Source: Amblyomma americanum
Lineage: Eukaryota; Arthropoda; Arachnida; Ixodida; Ixodidae
Assembly: GCF_052857255.1 (NCBI RefSeq)
Contig: NW_027526683.1
Coordinates: forward strand, 1-64,000
Direction of reading: 5' to 3'
DNA length: 64,000 nt
Within the stretch, counting starts at the first letter, position 1. Each line of letters starts with the position of its first letter. Shown in pieces: positions 11,501 through 23,763 of this stretch. Under the pieces are notes generated by a model that did no database searches, was not told the origin of the DNA, and was given only the letters and a program-made list of their open reading frames with translations. Made by a program: the position numbers and the translations under genes.

Positions 11501-14459
11501 TAACTGCGCGAAAAGCATGTATTCTTGCTTAATACAACGAAACAAGCTGTTTTAGACCGAAACGAGCTAAATCACAACACATCGGTTTTACAAGTGTCCC
11601 TGTGACACGCGTCAAAACTTTTTCTCTTATAACTGCGCGAAAAGCATGTATTCTTGCCTAATACAGCGAAACAAGCTGTTTTAGACCGAAACGAGCTAAA
11701 TCGCAACACATCGGTTTTACAAGTGTTCCTCTGATACGCGTCAAAACTTTTTCTCTTATAACTGCGCGAAACGCATGTATTCGTGCTTAATACAACGAAA
11801 CAAGTTGTTTTACACCAAAACGAGCTAGATCTGAACACATCGGTTTTACAAGTGTCCCTGTGACACGCGTCAAAACTTTTTCTCTTATAACTGCGAGAAA
11901 AGCACGTATTCTTGCTTAATACAGCGAAACAAGCTGTTTTAGACCGAAACGAGCTAAATCAAAACACATCGGTTTTACAAGTGTTCATCTGATACGCGTC
12001 AAAACTTTTTTTCTCTTATAACTGCGCGAAAAGCATGTATTCCTGCTTAGTCCAACGAAACAAGCTGTTTTAGACCGAAACGAGGTAAATCTGAACACAT
12101 CGGTTTTACAAGTGTCCCTGTGACATGCCTTTAAAACTTTTTCTCTTATACCTGCGCGAAAAGCATGTGTTCGTGCTTAATACAACGAAACAAGCTGTTT
12201 TAGGCCGAAACGAGCTAAATCTGAACACATCGATTTTACAAGTGTCCCTGTGACACGCGTCACAACTTTTTCTTTTATAACTGCGCGAAAAGCATGTATT
12301 CGTGCTTAATACAGCGAAACAAGCTGTTTTAGACCGAAACGAGCTAAATCTGAACACCGGTTTTACAAGTGTTCCTGTGACACGCGTCACAACTTTTTCT
12401 CTTATAACTGCGCGAAAAGCATGTATTCTTGCTTAATACAGCGAAACAAGCTGTTTTAGACCGAAACGAGCTAAATCACAACACGTCGGTTTTACAAGTG
12501 TTCCTCTGATACGCGTCAAAACTTTTTTCTCTTATAACTGCGCGAAAAGCATGTATTCGTGCTTAGTTCAACGAAACAAGCTGTTTTAGACCGAAACGAG
12601 GTAAATCTGAACATATCGGTTTTACAAGTGTTCCTCTGATACGCGTCAAAACTTTTTTCTCTTATAACTGCGCGAAAAGCATGTATTTGTGCTTAGTCTA
12701 ACGAAACAAGCTGTTTTAGACCGAAACGGGGTAAATCTGAACACATCGGTTTTACAAGTGTCCCTGTGACACGCGTCAAAACTTTTTCTCTTATGACTGC
12801 GCGAAAAGCATGTATTCTTGCTTAATACAGCGAAACAAGCTGTTTTAGACCGAAACGAGCTAAATCACAACACATCGGTTTTACAAGTCTTCTTCTGATA
12901 CGCGTCAAAACTTTTTTCTCTTATAACTGCGCGAAAAGCATGTATTCGTGCTTAGTTCAACGAAACAAGTTGTTTTAGACGAAAACGAGGTAAATCTGAA
13001 CACATCGGTTTTACAAGTGTCCCTGTGACACGCCTTTAAAACTTTTTCTCTTATAACTGCGCGAAAAGCATGTATTCTTGCTTAATACAACGAAACAAGC
13101 TGTTTTAGTCCGAAAAGAGGTAAATCTGAACACATCGGTTTTAAAAGTGTTCCTCTGATACGCGTCAAAACTTTTTCTCTTATAACTGCGCGAAAAGCAT
13201 GTATTCGTGCTTAATACAACGAAACAAGCTGTTTTAGACCGAGATGAGCTAAATCTGAACACATCGGTTTTAAAAGTGTCTCTCTAATACGCGTCAAAAG
13301 TTTTTCTTCTATAACTGCGCGAAAAGCATGTATTCGTGCTTAAAACAACGAAACAAGCTGTTTTACGCCAAAACGACCTAGATCTGAACACATTGGTTGT
13401 ACAAGTGTCCCTGTGACACGCGTCAAAACTTTTTCTCTTATAACTGCGCGAAAAGTACGTAATCTTGCTTAATACAGCGAAACAAGCTGTTTTAGACCAA
13501 AACGAGCTAAATCACAACACATCGGTTTTACAAGTGTTCCTCTGATACCCGTCAAAACTTTTTTCTCTTATAACTGCGCGAAAAGCATGTATTCGTGCTT
13601 AATACAACGAAACAAGTTGTTTTAGACCGAAACGAGCTAAATCACAACACATCGGTTTTACAAGTGTTCCTCTGATGCGCGTCAAAACTTTTTCTCTTAT
13701 AACTGCGCGAAAAGCATGTATTCTTGCTTAATACAACGAAACAAGCTGGTTTAGAACGAAACGAGCTAAATCACAACACATCGGTTTTACAAGTGTCCCT
13801 GTGACACGCGTCAAAACTTTTTCTCTTATAACTGCGCGAAAAGCATGTATTCTTGCTTAATACAGCGAAACAAGTTGTTTTAGACCGAAACGAGCTAAAT
13901 CACAACACGTCGGTATGACGTGTTCCTCTGATACGCGTCAAAACTTTTTTCTCTTATAACTGCGCGAAAAGCATGTATTCGTGCTTACTTCAACGAAACA
14001 AGCTGTTTTAGACCGAAACGAGGTAAATCACAACACATCGGTTTTACAAGTGTTTCTCTGATACGCGTCAAAACTTTTCCTCTTATAACTGCGCGAAAAG
14101 CATGTATTCTTGCTTAATACAACGAAACAAGCTGTTTTAGACCGAAACGAGCTAAATCACAACACATCGGATTAACAAGTGTTCCTCTGATACGCGTCTA
14201 AACTTTTTCTCTTATAACTGCGCGAAAAGCATGTATTCGTGCTTAATACAACGAAACAAGCTGTTTTACACCAAAACGAGCTAGATCTAAACACATCGGT
14301 TTTACAAGTGTCCCTGTGACACGCGTCAAACCTTTTCTCTTGTAACAGCGCGAAAAGCACGTATTCTTGCTTAATACAGCGAAACAAGCTGTTTTAGACC
14401 GAAACGAGCTAAATCTGAACACATCGGTTTTACAAGTGTCCCTGTGACACGCGTCAAAA
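8520..14459 (+). repeat. Higher-order unit, copy 1 (about 46 monomers, 5.94 kb)
   Basis: Every distinctive monomer here recurs 5,939 bp further on or, past 11.88 kb, 9,305 bp further on. Examples are the ACACCGG with GACAGGCGTC monomer (8,611 then 14,550), the GTTCGAAAAGAGG monomer (9,234 then 15,173), the GTGAAATGCCTC monomer (9,793 then 15,732) and the CACATCTTTTT monomer (10,711 then 16,650). Copies differ by isolated bases only. Unit boundaries are arbitrary because the repeat is cyclic; I place them at the CTTATACCTG monomer used by the later crossover. Confidence 0.87.
9953..10081 (+). repeat. Representative type C monomer
   Basis: This is a 129 bp unit with the C allele AGTATCCACGTGATACT at 10,042-10,058, a 6 bp inverted repeat (AGTATC/GATACT) around CACGT that also contains CACGTG. 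Companion markers are GCATCGG in place of ACATCGG, GTATCTGAACG, and AATAAAACG in place of AATACAACG. Type C is a minority class. Other left-arm copies of the segment are at 4486-4502, 10946-10962, 16887-16903, 19341-19357, 20250-20266, 25415-25431 and 30704-30720. Early right-arm copies are at 31137-31153, 32299-32315 and 33978-33994. It is useful for aligning higher-order units. Confidence 0.88.
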
Positions 14460-17400
14460 CTTTTTCTCTTATACCTGCGCGAAAAGCATGTATTCGTGCT
14501 TAATACAGCGAAACAAGCTGTTTTAGACCGAAACGAGCTAAATCTGAACACCGGTTTTACAAGTGTTCCTGTGACAGGCGTCACAACTTTTTCGCTTATA
14601 ACTGTGCGAAAAGCATGTATTCTTGCTTAATACAGCGAAACAAGCTGTTTTAAACCGAAACGAGTTAAATCACAACACATCGGTTTTACAAGTGTTCCTC
14701 TGATAAGCGTCTAAACTTTTTCTCTTATAACTGCGCGAAAAGCATGCATTCGTGCTTAATACGATGAAACAAGCTGTTTTAGACCGATACGAGCTAAATC
14801 TGAACACATCGGTTTTACAAGTGTCCCTGTGACACGCGTCAAAACTTTTTCTCTTATGACTGCGCGAAAAGCATGTATTCTTGCTTAATACAGCGAAACA
14901 AGCTGTTTTAGACCGAAACGAGCGAAATCACAACACATCGGTTTTACAAGTGTTCCTCTGATACGCGTCAAAACTTTTTTCTCTTATAACTGCGCGAAAA
15001 GCATGTATTCGTGCTGAGTTCAACGAAACAAGCTGTTTTAGACCAAAACGAGGTAAATCTGAACACATCGGTTTTACAAGTGTCCCTGTGACACGCCTTT
15101 TAAACTTTTTCTCTTATAACTGCGCGAAAAGCATGTATTCGTGCTTAATACAACGAAACAAGCTGTTTTAGTTCGAAAAGAGGTAAATCTGAACACATCG
15201 GTTTTACAAGTGTTCCTCTGATACGCGTCAAAACTTTTTCTCTTATAACTGCGCGAAAAGCATGTATTCGTGCTTAATACAACGAAACAAGCTGTTTTAG
15301 ACCGAGATGAGGTAAATCTGAACACATCGGTTTTATGTGTCTCTCTAATACGCGTCAAGTTTTTCTTCTATAACTGCGCGAAAAGCATGTATTCGTGCTT
15401 AAAACAACGAAACAAGTTGATTTATACCAAAACGAGCTATATCTGAACACATCGGTTTTACACGTGTCCCTGTGACAGGCGTCAAAACTTTTTCTCTTAT
15501 AACTGCGCGAAAAGCACGTATTCTTGCTTAATACAGCGAAACAAGCTGTTTTAGACCGAAACGAGCTAAATCACAACACATCGGTTTTACAAGTGTTCCT
15601 CTGATACGCGTCAAAACTTTTTTTCTCCTATAGCTGCGCGAAAAGCATGTATTCCTGCTTAGTCCAACGAAACAAGCTGTTTTAGACCAAAACGAGGTAA
15701 ATCTGAACACATCGGTTTTACAAGTGTCCCTGTGAAATGCCTCTAAAACTTTTTCTCTTATACCTGCGCGAAAAGCATGTATTCGTGCTGAATACAACGA
15801 AACAAGCTGCTTTAGACCGAAACGAGCTAAATCTGAACACATCGGTTTTACAAGTGTTCCTTGATACGCGTCAAAACTTTTTCTCTTATAACTGCGCGAA
15901 AAGCATGTATTCCTGCTTAATAAAACGAAACAAGCTGTTTTAGACCGAAACGAGCTGTATCTGAACGCATCGGTTTTACAAGTATCACGTGATACTCGTC
16001 AAAACTTTTTCTCTTATGACTGCGCGAAAAGCATGTATTCTTGCTTAATACAGCGAAACAAGCTGTTTTAGACCGAAACGAGCTAAATCACAACCGTCGG
16101 TTTTACAAGTGTTCCTCTGATACGCGTCAAAACTTTTTTCTCTTATAACTGCGCGAAAAGCATGTATTCGTGCTTAGTCTAACGAAACAAGCTATTTTAG
16201 ACCGAAATGGGGTAAATCTGAACACATCGGTTTTACAAGTGTCCCTGTGACACGCGTCAAAACGTTTTCTCTTATGACTGCGCGAAAAGCATGTATTCTT
16301 GCTTAATACAGCGAAACAAGCTGTTTTAGACCGAAACGAGCTAAATCACAACACATCGGTTTTTACAAGTGTTCCTCTGATACGCGTCAAAACTTTTTCT
16401 CTTATAACTGCGCGAAAAGCATGTATTCTTGCTTAATACAACGAAACAAGCTGTTTTAGACCGAAACGAGCTAAATCACAACACATCGGTTTTACAAGTG
16501 TTCCTCTGATGGCGCGTCAAAACTTTTTCTCTTATACCTGCGCGAAAAGCATGTATTCGTGCTTAATACAACGAAACAAGCTGTTTTAGACCGAAACGAG
16601 CTAAATCTGAACACATCGGTTTTACAAGTGTCCCTGTGACACGCGTCACATCTTTTTCTCTTATAACTGCGCGAAAAGCATGTATTCTTGCTTAATACAG
16701 CGAAACAAGCTGTTTTTAGACCGAAACGAGTTAAATCACAACACATCGGTTTTAGAAGTGTTCCTCTGATACGCGTCAAAACTTTTTCTCTTATAACTGC
16801 GCGAAAAGCATGTATTCGTGCTTAATAAAAACGAAACAAGCTGTTTTAGGCCGAAACGAGTTGTATCTGAACGCATCGGTTTTACAAGTATCCACGTGAT
16901 ACTCGTCAAAACTTTTTCTCTTATTACTGCGCGAAATGCATGTATTCGTGCTTAATACAACGAATCAAGCTGTTTTAGACCGAAAACGAGCTAAATCTGA
17001 ACACGTCGGTTTTACACGTGTCCCTGTGACACGCGTCAAAACTTTTTCTCTTATAACTGCGCGAAAAGCACGTATTCTTGCTTAATACAGCGAAACAAGC
17101 TGTTTTAGACCGAAACGAGCTAAATCACAACACATCGGTTTTACAAGTGTTCCTCTGATACGCGTCAAAACTTTTTTCTCTTATAACTGCGCGAAAAGCA
17201 TGTATTCGTGCTTAGTCTAACGAAACAAGCTGTTTTAGACCGAAACGGGGTAAATCTGAACACATCGGTTTTACAAGTGTCTCTGTGACACGCCTTTAAA
17301 ACTTTTTCTCTTATAACTGCGCGAAAAGCATGTATTCTTGCTTAATACAGCGAAACAAGCTGTTTTAGACCGAAACGAGCTAAATCACAACACATCGGTT

Positions 17401-17820
17401 TTACAAGTGTTCCTCTGAAACGCGTCAAAACTTTTTCTCTTATAACTGCGCGAAAAGCATGTATTCTTGCTTAATACAACGAAACAAGCTGTTTTAGACC
17501 GAAACGAGCTAAATCACAAACACATCGGTTTTACAAGTGTCCCTGTGACACGCGTCAAAACTTTTTCTCTTATAACTGCGCGAAAAGCATGTATTCTTGC
17601 CTAATACAGCGAAACAAGCTGTTTTAGACCGAAACGAGCTAAATCGCAACACATCGGTTTTACAAGTGTTCCTCTGATACGCGTCAAAACTTTTTCTCTT
17701 ATAACTGCGCGAAACGCATGTATTCGTGCTTAATACAACGAAACAAGGTTGTTTTACACCAAAACGAGCTAGATCTGAACACATCGGTTTTACAAGTGTC
17801 CCTGTGACACGCGTCAAAAC
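14460..17820 (+). repeat. Higher-order unit, copy 2, truncated to about 26 monomers (3.36 kb)
   Basis: This follows copy 1 monomer by monomer to about 17,770, corresponding to 11,840 in copy 1, and then restarts from the beginning of the unit. The text at 17,773-17,831 matches both 14,413-14,471 and the 11,830-11,885 region, so the crossover lies within this shared stretch of about 59 bp. The remaining 20 monomers of the unit are absent. From about 15.98 kb the copy contains many single-base indels relative to copy 1. Confidence 0.85.
15981..15996. other. Perfect 16 bp palindrome in one type C monomer
   Basis: AGTATCACGTGATACT equals its own reverse complement. It arises from the ordinary type C segment (AGTATC-C-ACGTGATACT) by loss of one C. 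It is the only such copy I found. It sits at the edge of a cluster of single-base indels, so it may be a consensus error. Confidence 0.7.
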
Positions 17821-20800
17821 TTTTTCTCTTATACCTGCGCGAAAAGCATGTATTCGTGCTTAATACAGCGAAACAAGCTGTTTTAGACCGAAACGAGCTA
17901 AATCTGAACACCGGTTTTACAAGTGTTCCTGTGACAGGCGTCACAACTTTTTTCGCTTATAACTGTGCGAAAAGCATGTATTCTTGCTTAATACAGCGAA
18001 ACAAGCTGTTTTAAACCGAAACGAGTTAAATCACAACACATCGGTTTTACAAGTGTTCTCTGATAAGCGTCTAAACTTTTTCTCTTATAACTGCGCGAAA
18101 AGCATGCATTCGTGCTTAATACGATGAAACAAGCTGTTTTAGACCGATACGAGCTAAATCTGAACACATCGGTTTTACAAGTGTCCCTGTGACACGCGTC
18201 AAAACTTTTTCTCTTATGACTGCGCGAAAAGCATGTATTCTTGCTTAATACAGCGAAACAAGCTGTTTTAGACCGAAACGAGCGAAATCACAACACATCG
18301 GTTTTACAAGTGTTCCTCTGATACGCGTCAAAACTTTTTTCTCTTATAACTGCGCGAAAAGCATGTATTCGTGCTGAGTTCAACGAAACAAGCTGTTTTA
18401 GACCAAAACGAGGTAAATCTGAACACATCGGTTTTACAAGTGTCCCTGTGACACGCCTTTTAAACTTTTTCTCTTATAACTGCGCGAAAAGCATGTATTC
18501 GTGCTTAATACAACGAAACAAGCTGTTTTAGTTCGAAAAGAGGTAAAATCTGAACACATCGGTTTTACAAGTGTTCCTCTGATACGCGTCAAAACTTTTT
18601 CTCTTATAACTGCGCGAAAAGCATGTATTCGTGCTTAATACAACGAAACAAGCTGTTTTAGACGAGATGAGGTAAATCTGAACACATCGGTTTTATGTGT
18701 CTCTCTAATACGCGTCAAGTTTTTCTTCTATAACTGCGCGAAAAGCATGTATTCGTGCTTAAAACAACGAAACAAGTTGATTTATACCAAAACGAGCTAT
18801 ATCTGAACACATCGGTTTTACACGTGTCCCTGTGACAGGCGTCAAAAACTTTTTCTCTTATAACTGCGCGAAAAGCACGTATTCTTGCTTAATACAGCGA
18901 AACAAGCTGTTTTAGACCGAAACGAGCTAAATCACAACACATCGGTTTTACAAGTGTTCCTCTGATACGCGTCAAACTTTTTTTCTCCTATAGCTGCGCG
19001 AAAAGCATGTATTCCTGCTTAGTCCAACGAAACAAGCTGTTTTAGACCAAAACGAGGTAAATCTGAACACATCGGTTTTACAAGTGTCCCTGTGAAATGC
19101 CTCTAAAACTTTTTCTCTTATACCTGCGCGAAAAGCATGTATTCGTGCTTAATACAACGAAACAAGCTGCTTTAGACCGAAACGAGCTAAATCTGAACAC
19201 ATCGGTTTTACAAGTGTTCCTTGATACGCGTCAAAACTTTTTCTCTTATAACTGCGCGAAAAGCATGTATTCCTGCTTAATAAAACGAAACAAGCTGTTT
19301 TAGACCGAAACGAGCTGTATCTGAACGCATCGGTTTTACAAGTATCCACGTGATACTCGTCAAAACTTTTTCTCTTATGACCTGCGCGAAAAGCATGTAT
19401 TCTTGCTTAATACAGCGAAACAAGCTGTTTTAGACCGAAACGAGCTAAATCACAACCCGTCGGTTTTACAAGTGTTCCTCTGATACGCGTCAAAAACTTT
19501 TTTCTCTTATAACTGCGCGAAAAGCATGTATTCGTGCTTAGTCTAACGAAAACAAGCTATTTTAGACCGAAATGGGGTAAATCTGAACACATCGGTTTTA
19601 CAAGTGTCCCTGTGACACGCGTCAAAACGTTTTCTCTTATGACTGCGCGAAAAGCATGTATTCCTTGCTTAATACAGCGAAACAAGCTGTTTTAGACCGA
19701 AACGAGCTAAATCACAACACATCGGTTTTACAAGTGTTCCTCCTGATACGCCGTCAAAACTTTTTCTCTTATAACTGCGCGAAAAGCATGTATTCTTGCT
19801 TAATACAACGAAACAAGCTGTTTTAGACCGAAACGAGCTAAATCACAACACATCGGTTTTACAAGTGTTCCTCTGATGCGCGTCAAAACTTTTTCTCTAT
19901 ACCTGCGCGAAAAGCATGTATTCGTGCTTAATACAACGAAACAAGCTGTTTTAGACCGAAACGAGCTAAATCTGAACACATCGGTTTTACAAGTGTCCCT
20001 GTGACACGCGTCACATCTTTTTCTCTTATAACTGCGCGAAAAGCATGTATTCTTGCTTAATACAGCGAAACAAGCTGTTTTAGACCGAAACGAGTTAAAT
20101 CACAACACATCGGTTTTACAAGTGTTCCTCTGATACGCGTCAAAACTTTTTCTCTTATAACTGCGCGAAAAGCATGTATTCGTGCTTAATAAAACGAAAC
20201 AAGCTGTTTTAGGCCGAAACGAGTTGTATCTGAACGCATCGGTTTTACAAGTATCCACGTGATACTCGTCAAAACTTTTTCTCTTATTACTGCGCGAAAT
20301 GCATGTATTCGTGCTTAATACAACGAATCAAGCTGTTTTAGACCAAAAACGAGCTAAATCTGAACACGTCGGTTTTACACGTGTCCCTGTGACACGCGTC
20401 AAAACTTTTTCTCTTATAACTGCGCGAAAAGCACGTATTCTTGCTTAATACAGCGAAACAAGCTGTTTTAGACCGAAACGAGCTAAATCACAACACATCG
20501 GTTTTACAAGTGTTCCTCTGATACGCGTCAAAACTTTTTTCTCTTATAACTGCGCGAAAAGCATGTATTCGTGCTTAGTCTAACGAAACAAGCTGTTTTA
20601 GACCGAAACGGGGTAAATCTGAACACATCGGTTTTACAAGTGTCTCTGTGACACGCCTTTAAAACTTTTTCTCTTATAACTGCGCGAAAAGCATGTATTC
20701 TTGCTTAATACAGCGAAACAAGCTGTTTTAGACCGAAACGAGCTAAATCACAACACATCGGTTTTACAAGTGTTCCTCTGAAACGCGTCAAAACTTTTTC

Positions 20801-23763
20801 TCTTATAACTGCGCGAAAAGCATGTATTCTTGCTTAATACAACGAAACAAGCTGTTTTAGACCGAAACGAGCTAAATCACAACACATCGGTTTTACAAGT
20901 GTCCCTGTGACACGCGTCAAAACTTTTTCTCTTATAACTGCGCGAAAAGCATGTATTCTTGCCTAATACAGCGAAACAAGCTGTTTTAGACCGAAACGAG
21001 CTAAATCGCAACACATCGGTTTTACAAGTGTTCCTCTGATACGCGTCAAAACTTTTTCTCTTATAACTGCGCGAAACGCATGTATTCGTGCTTAATACAA
21101 CGAAACAAGTTGTTTTACACCAAAACGAGCTAGATCTGAACACATCGGTTTTACAAGTGTCCCTGTGACACGCGTCAAAACTTTTTCTCTTATAACTGCG
21201 CGAAAAGCACGTATTCTTGCTTAATACAGCGAAACAAGCTGTTTTAGACCGAAACGAGCTAAATCAAAACACATCGGTTTTACAAGTGTTCATCTGATAC
21301 GCGTCAAAACTTTTTTTCTCTTATAACTGCGCGAAAAGCATGTATTCCTGCTTAGTCCAACGAAACAAGCTGTTTTAGACCGAAACGAGGTAAATCTGAA
21401 CACATCGGTTTTACAAGTGTCCCTGTGACATGCCTTTAAAACTTTTTCTCTTATACCTGCGCGAAAAGCATGTGTTCGTGCTTAATACAACGAAACAAGC
21501 TGTTTTAGGCCGAAACGAGCTAAATCTGAACACATCGATTTTACAAGTGTCCCTGTGACACGCGTCACAACTTTTTCTTTTATAACTGCGCGAAAAGCAT
21601 GTATTCGTGCTTAATACAGCGAAACAAGCTGTTTTAGACCGAAACGAGCTAAATCTGAACACCGGTTTTACAAGTGTTCCTGTGACACGCGTCACAACTT
21701 TTTCTCTTATAACTGCGCGAAAAGCATGTATTCTTGCTTAATACAGCGAAACAAGCTGTTTTAGACCGAAACGAGCTAAATCACAACACGTCGGTTTTAC
21801 AAGTGTTCCTCTGATACGCGTCAAAACTTTTTTCTCTTATAACTGCGCGAAAAGCATGTATTCGTGCTTAGTTCAACGAAACAAGCTGTTTTAGACCGAA
21901 ACGAGGTAAATCTGAACATATCGGTTTTACAAGTGTTCCTCTGATACGCGTCAAAACTTTTTTCTCTTATAACTGCGCGAAAAGCATGTATTTGTGCTTA
22001 GTCTAACGAAACAAGCTGTTTTAGACCGAAACGGGGTAAATCTGAACACATCGGTTTTACAAGTGTCCCTGTGACACGCGTCAAAACTTTTTCTCTTATG
22101 ACTGCGCGAAAAGCATGTATTCTTGCTTAATACAGCGAAACAAGCTGTTTTAGACCGAAACGAGCTAAATCACAACACATCGGTTTTACAAGTGTTCTTC
22201 TGATACGCGTCAAAACTTTTTTCTCTTATAACTGCGCGAAAAGCATGTATTCGTGCTTAGTTCAACGAAACAAGCTGTTTTAGACGAAAACGAGGTAAAT
22301 CTGAACACATCGGTTTTACAAGTGTCCCTGTGACACGCCTTTAAAACTTTTTCTCTTATAACTGCGCGAAAAGCATGTATTCTTGCTTAATACAACGAAA
22401 CAAGCTGTTTTAGTCCGAAAAGAGGTAAATCTGAACACATCGGTTTTAAAAGTGTTCCTCTGATACGCGTCAAAACTTTTTCTCTTATAACTGCGCGAAA
22501 AGCATGTATTCGTGCTTAATACAACGAAACAAGCTGTTTTAGACCGAGATGAGCTAAATCTGAACACATCGGTTTTAAAAGTGTCTCTCTAATACGCGTC
22601 AAAAGTTTTTCTTCTATAACTGCGCGAAAAGCATGTATTCGTGCTTAAAACAACGAAACAAGCTGTTTTACGCCAAAACGACCTAGATCTGAACACATTG
22701 GTTGTACAAGTGTCCCTGTGACACGCGTCAAAACTTTTTCTCTTATAACTGCGCGAAAAGTACGTAATCTTGCTTAATACAGCGAAACAAGCTGTTTTAG
22801 ACCAAAACGAGCTAAATCACAACACATCGGTTTTACAAGTGTTCCTCTGATACCCGTCAAAACTTTTTTCTCTTATAACTGCGCGAAAAGCATGTATTCG
22901 TGCTTAATACAACGAAACAAGTTGTTTTAGACCGAAACGAGCTAAATCACAACACATCGGTTTTACAAGTGTTCCTCTGATGCGCGTCAAAACTTTTTCT
23001 CTTATAACTGCGCGAAAAGCATGTATTCTTGCTTAATACAACGAAACAAGCTGGTTTAGAACGAAACGAGCTAAATCACAACACATCGGTTTTACAAGTG
23101 TCCCTGTGACACGCGTCAAAACTTTTTCTCTTATAACTGCGCGAAAAGCATGTATTCTTGCTTAATACAGCGAAACAAGTTGTTTTAGACCGAAACGAGC
23201 TAAATCACAACACGTCGGTATGACGTGTTCCTCTGATACGCGTCAAAACTTTTTTCTCTTATAACTGCGCGAAAAGCATGTATTCGTGCTTACTTCAACG
23301 AAACAAGCTGTTTTAGACCGAAACGAGGTAAATCACAACACATCGGTTTTACAAGTGTTTCTCTGATACGCGTCAAAACTTTTCCTCTTATAACTGCGCG
23401 AAAAGCATGTATTCTTGCTTAATACAACGAAACAAGCTGTTTTAGACCGAAACGAGCTAAATCACAACACATCGGATTAACAAGTGTTCCTCTGATACGC
23501 GTCTAAACTTTTTCTCTTATAACTGCGCGAAAAGCATGTATTCGTGCTTAATACAACGAAACAAGCTGTTTTACACCAAAACGAGCTAGATCTAAACACA
23601 TCGGTTTTACAAGTGTCCCTGTGACACGCGTCAAACCTTTTCTCTTGTAACAGCGCGAAAAGCACGTATTCTTGCTTAATACAGCGAAACAAGCTGTTTT
23701 AGACCGAAACGAGCTAAATCTGAACACATCGGTTTTACAAGTGTCCCTGTGACACGCGTCAAA
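17821..23763 (+). repeat. Higher-order unit, copy 3 (about 46 monomers, 5.94 kb)
   Basis: The first 3.36 kb repeat copy 2 at an offset of 3,360 bp. After about 21,180 the sequence continues as copy 1 did after 11,880, at an offset of 9,305 bp, through the ACACCGG, B', GTTGTACAAG, CGGTATGACG and CGGATTAACAAG monomers. The two-base deletion in CGGTATGACGTG (23,220) is shared with 13,917, so copies 1 and 3 descend from a common unit later than the 7.97 kb version. Confidence 0.85.

Noticed and set aside
7960..23225. CGGTATGAC monomer as a functional site
   Set aside because: It is a point-mutated monomer carried along by higher-order copying, with a later 2 bp deletion shared by the 13.9 and 23.2 kb copies; there is no sign of selection.
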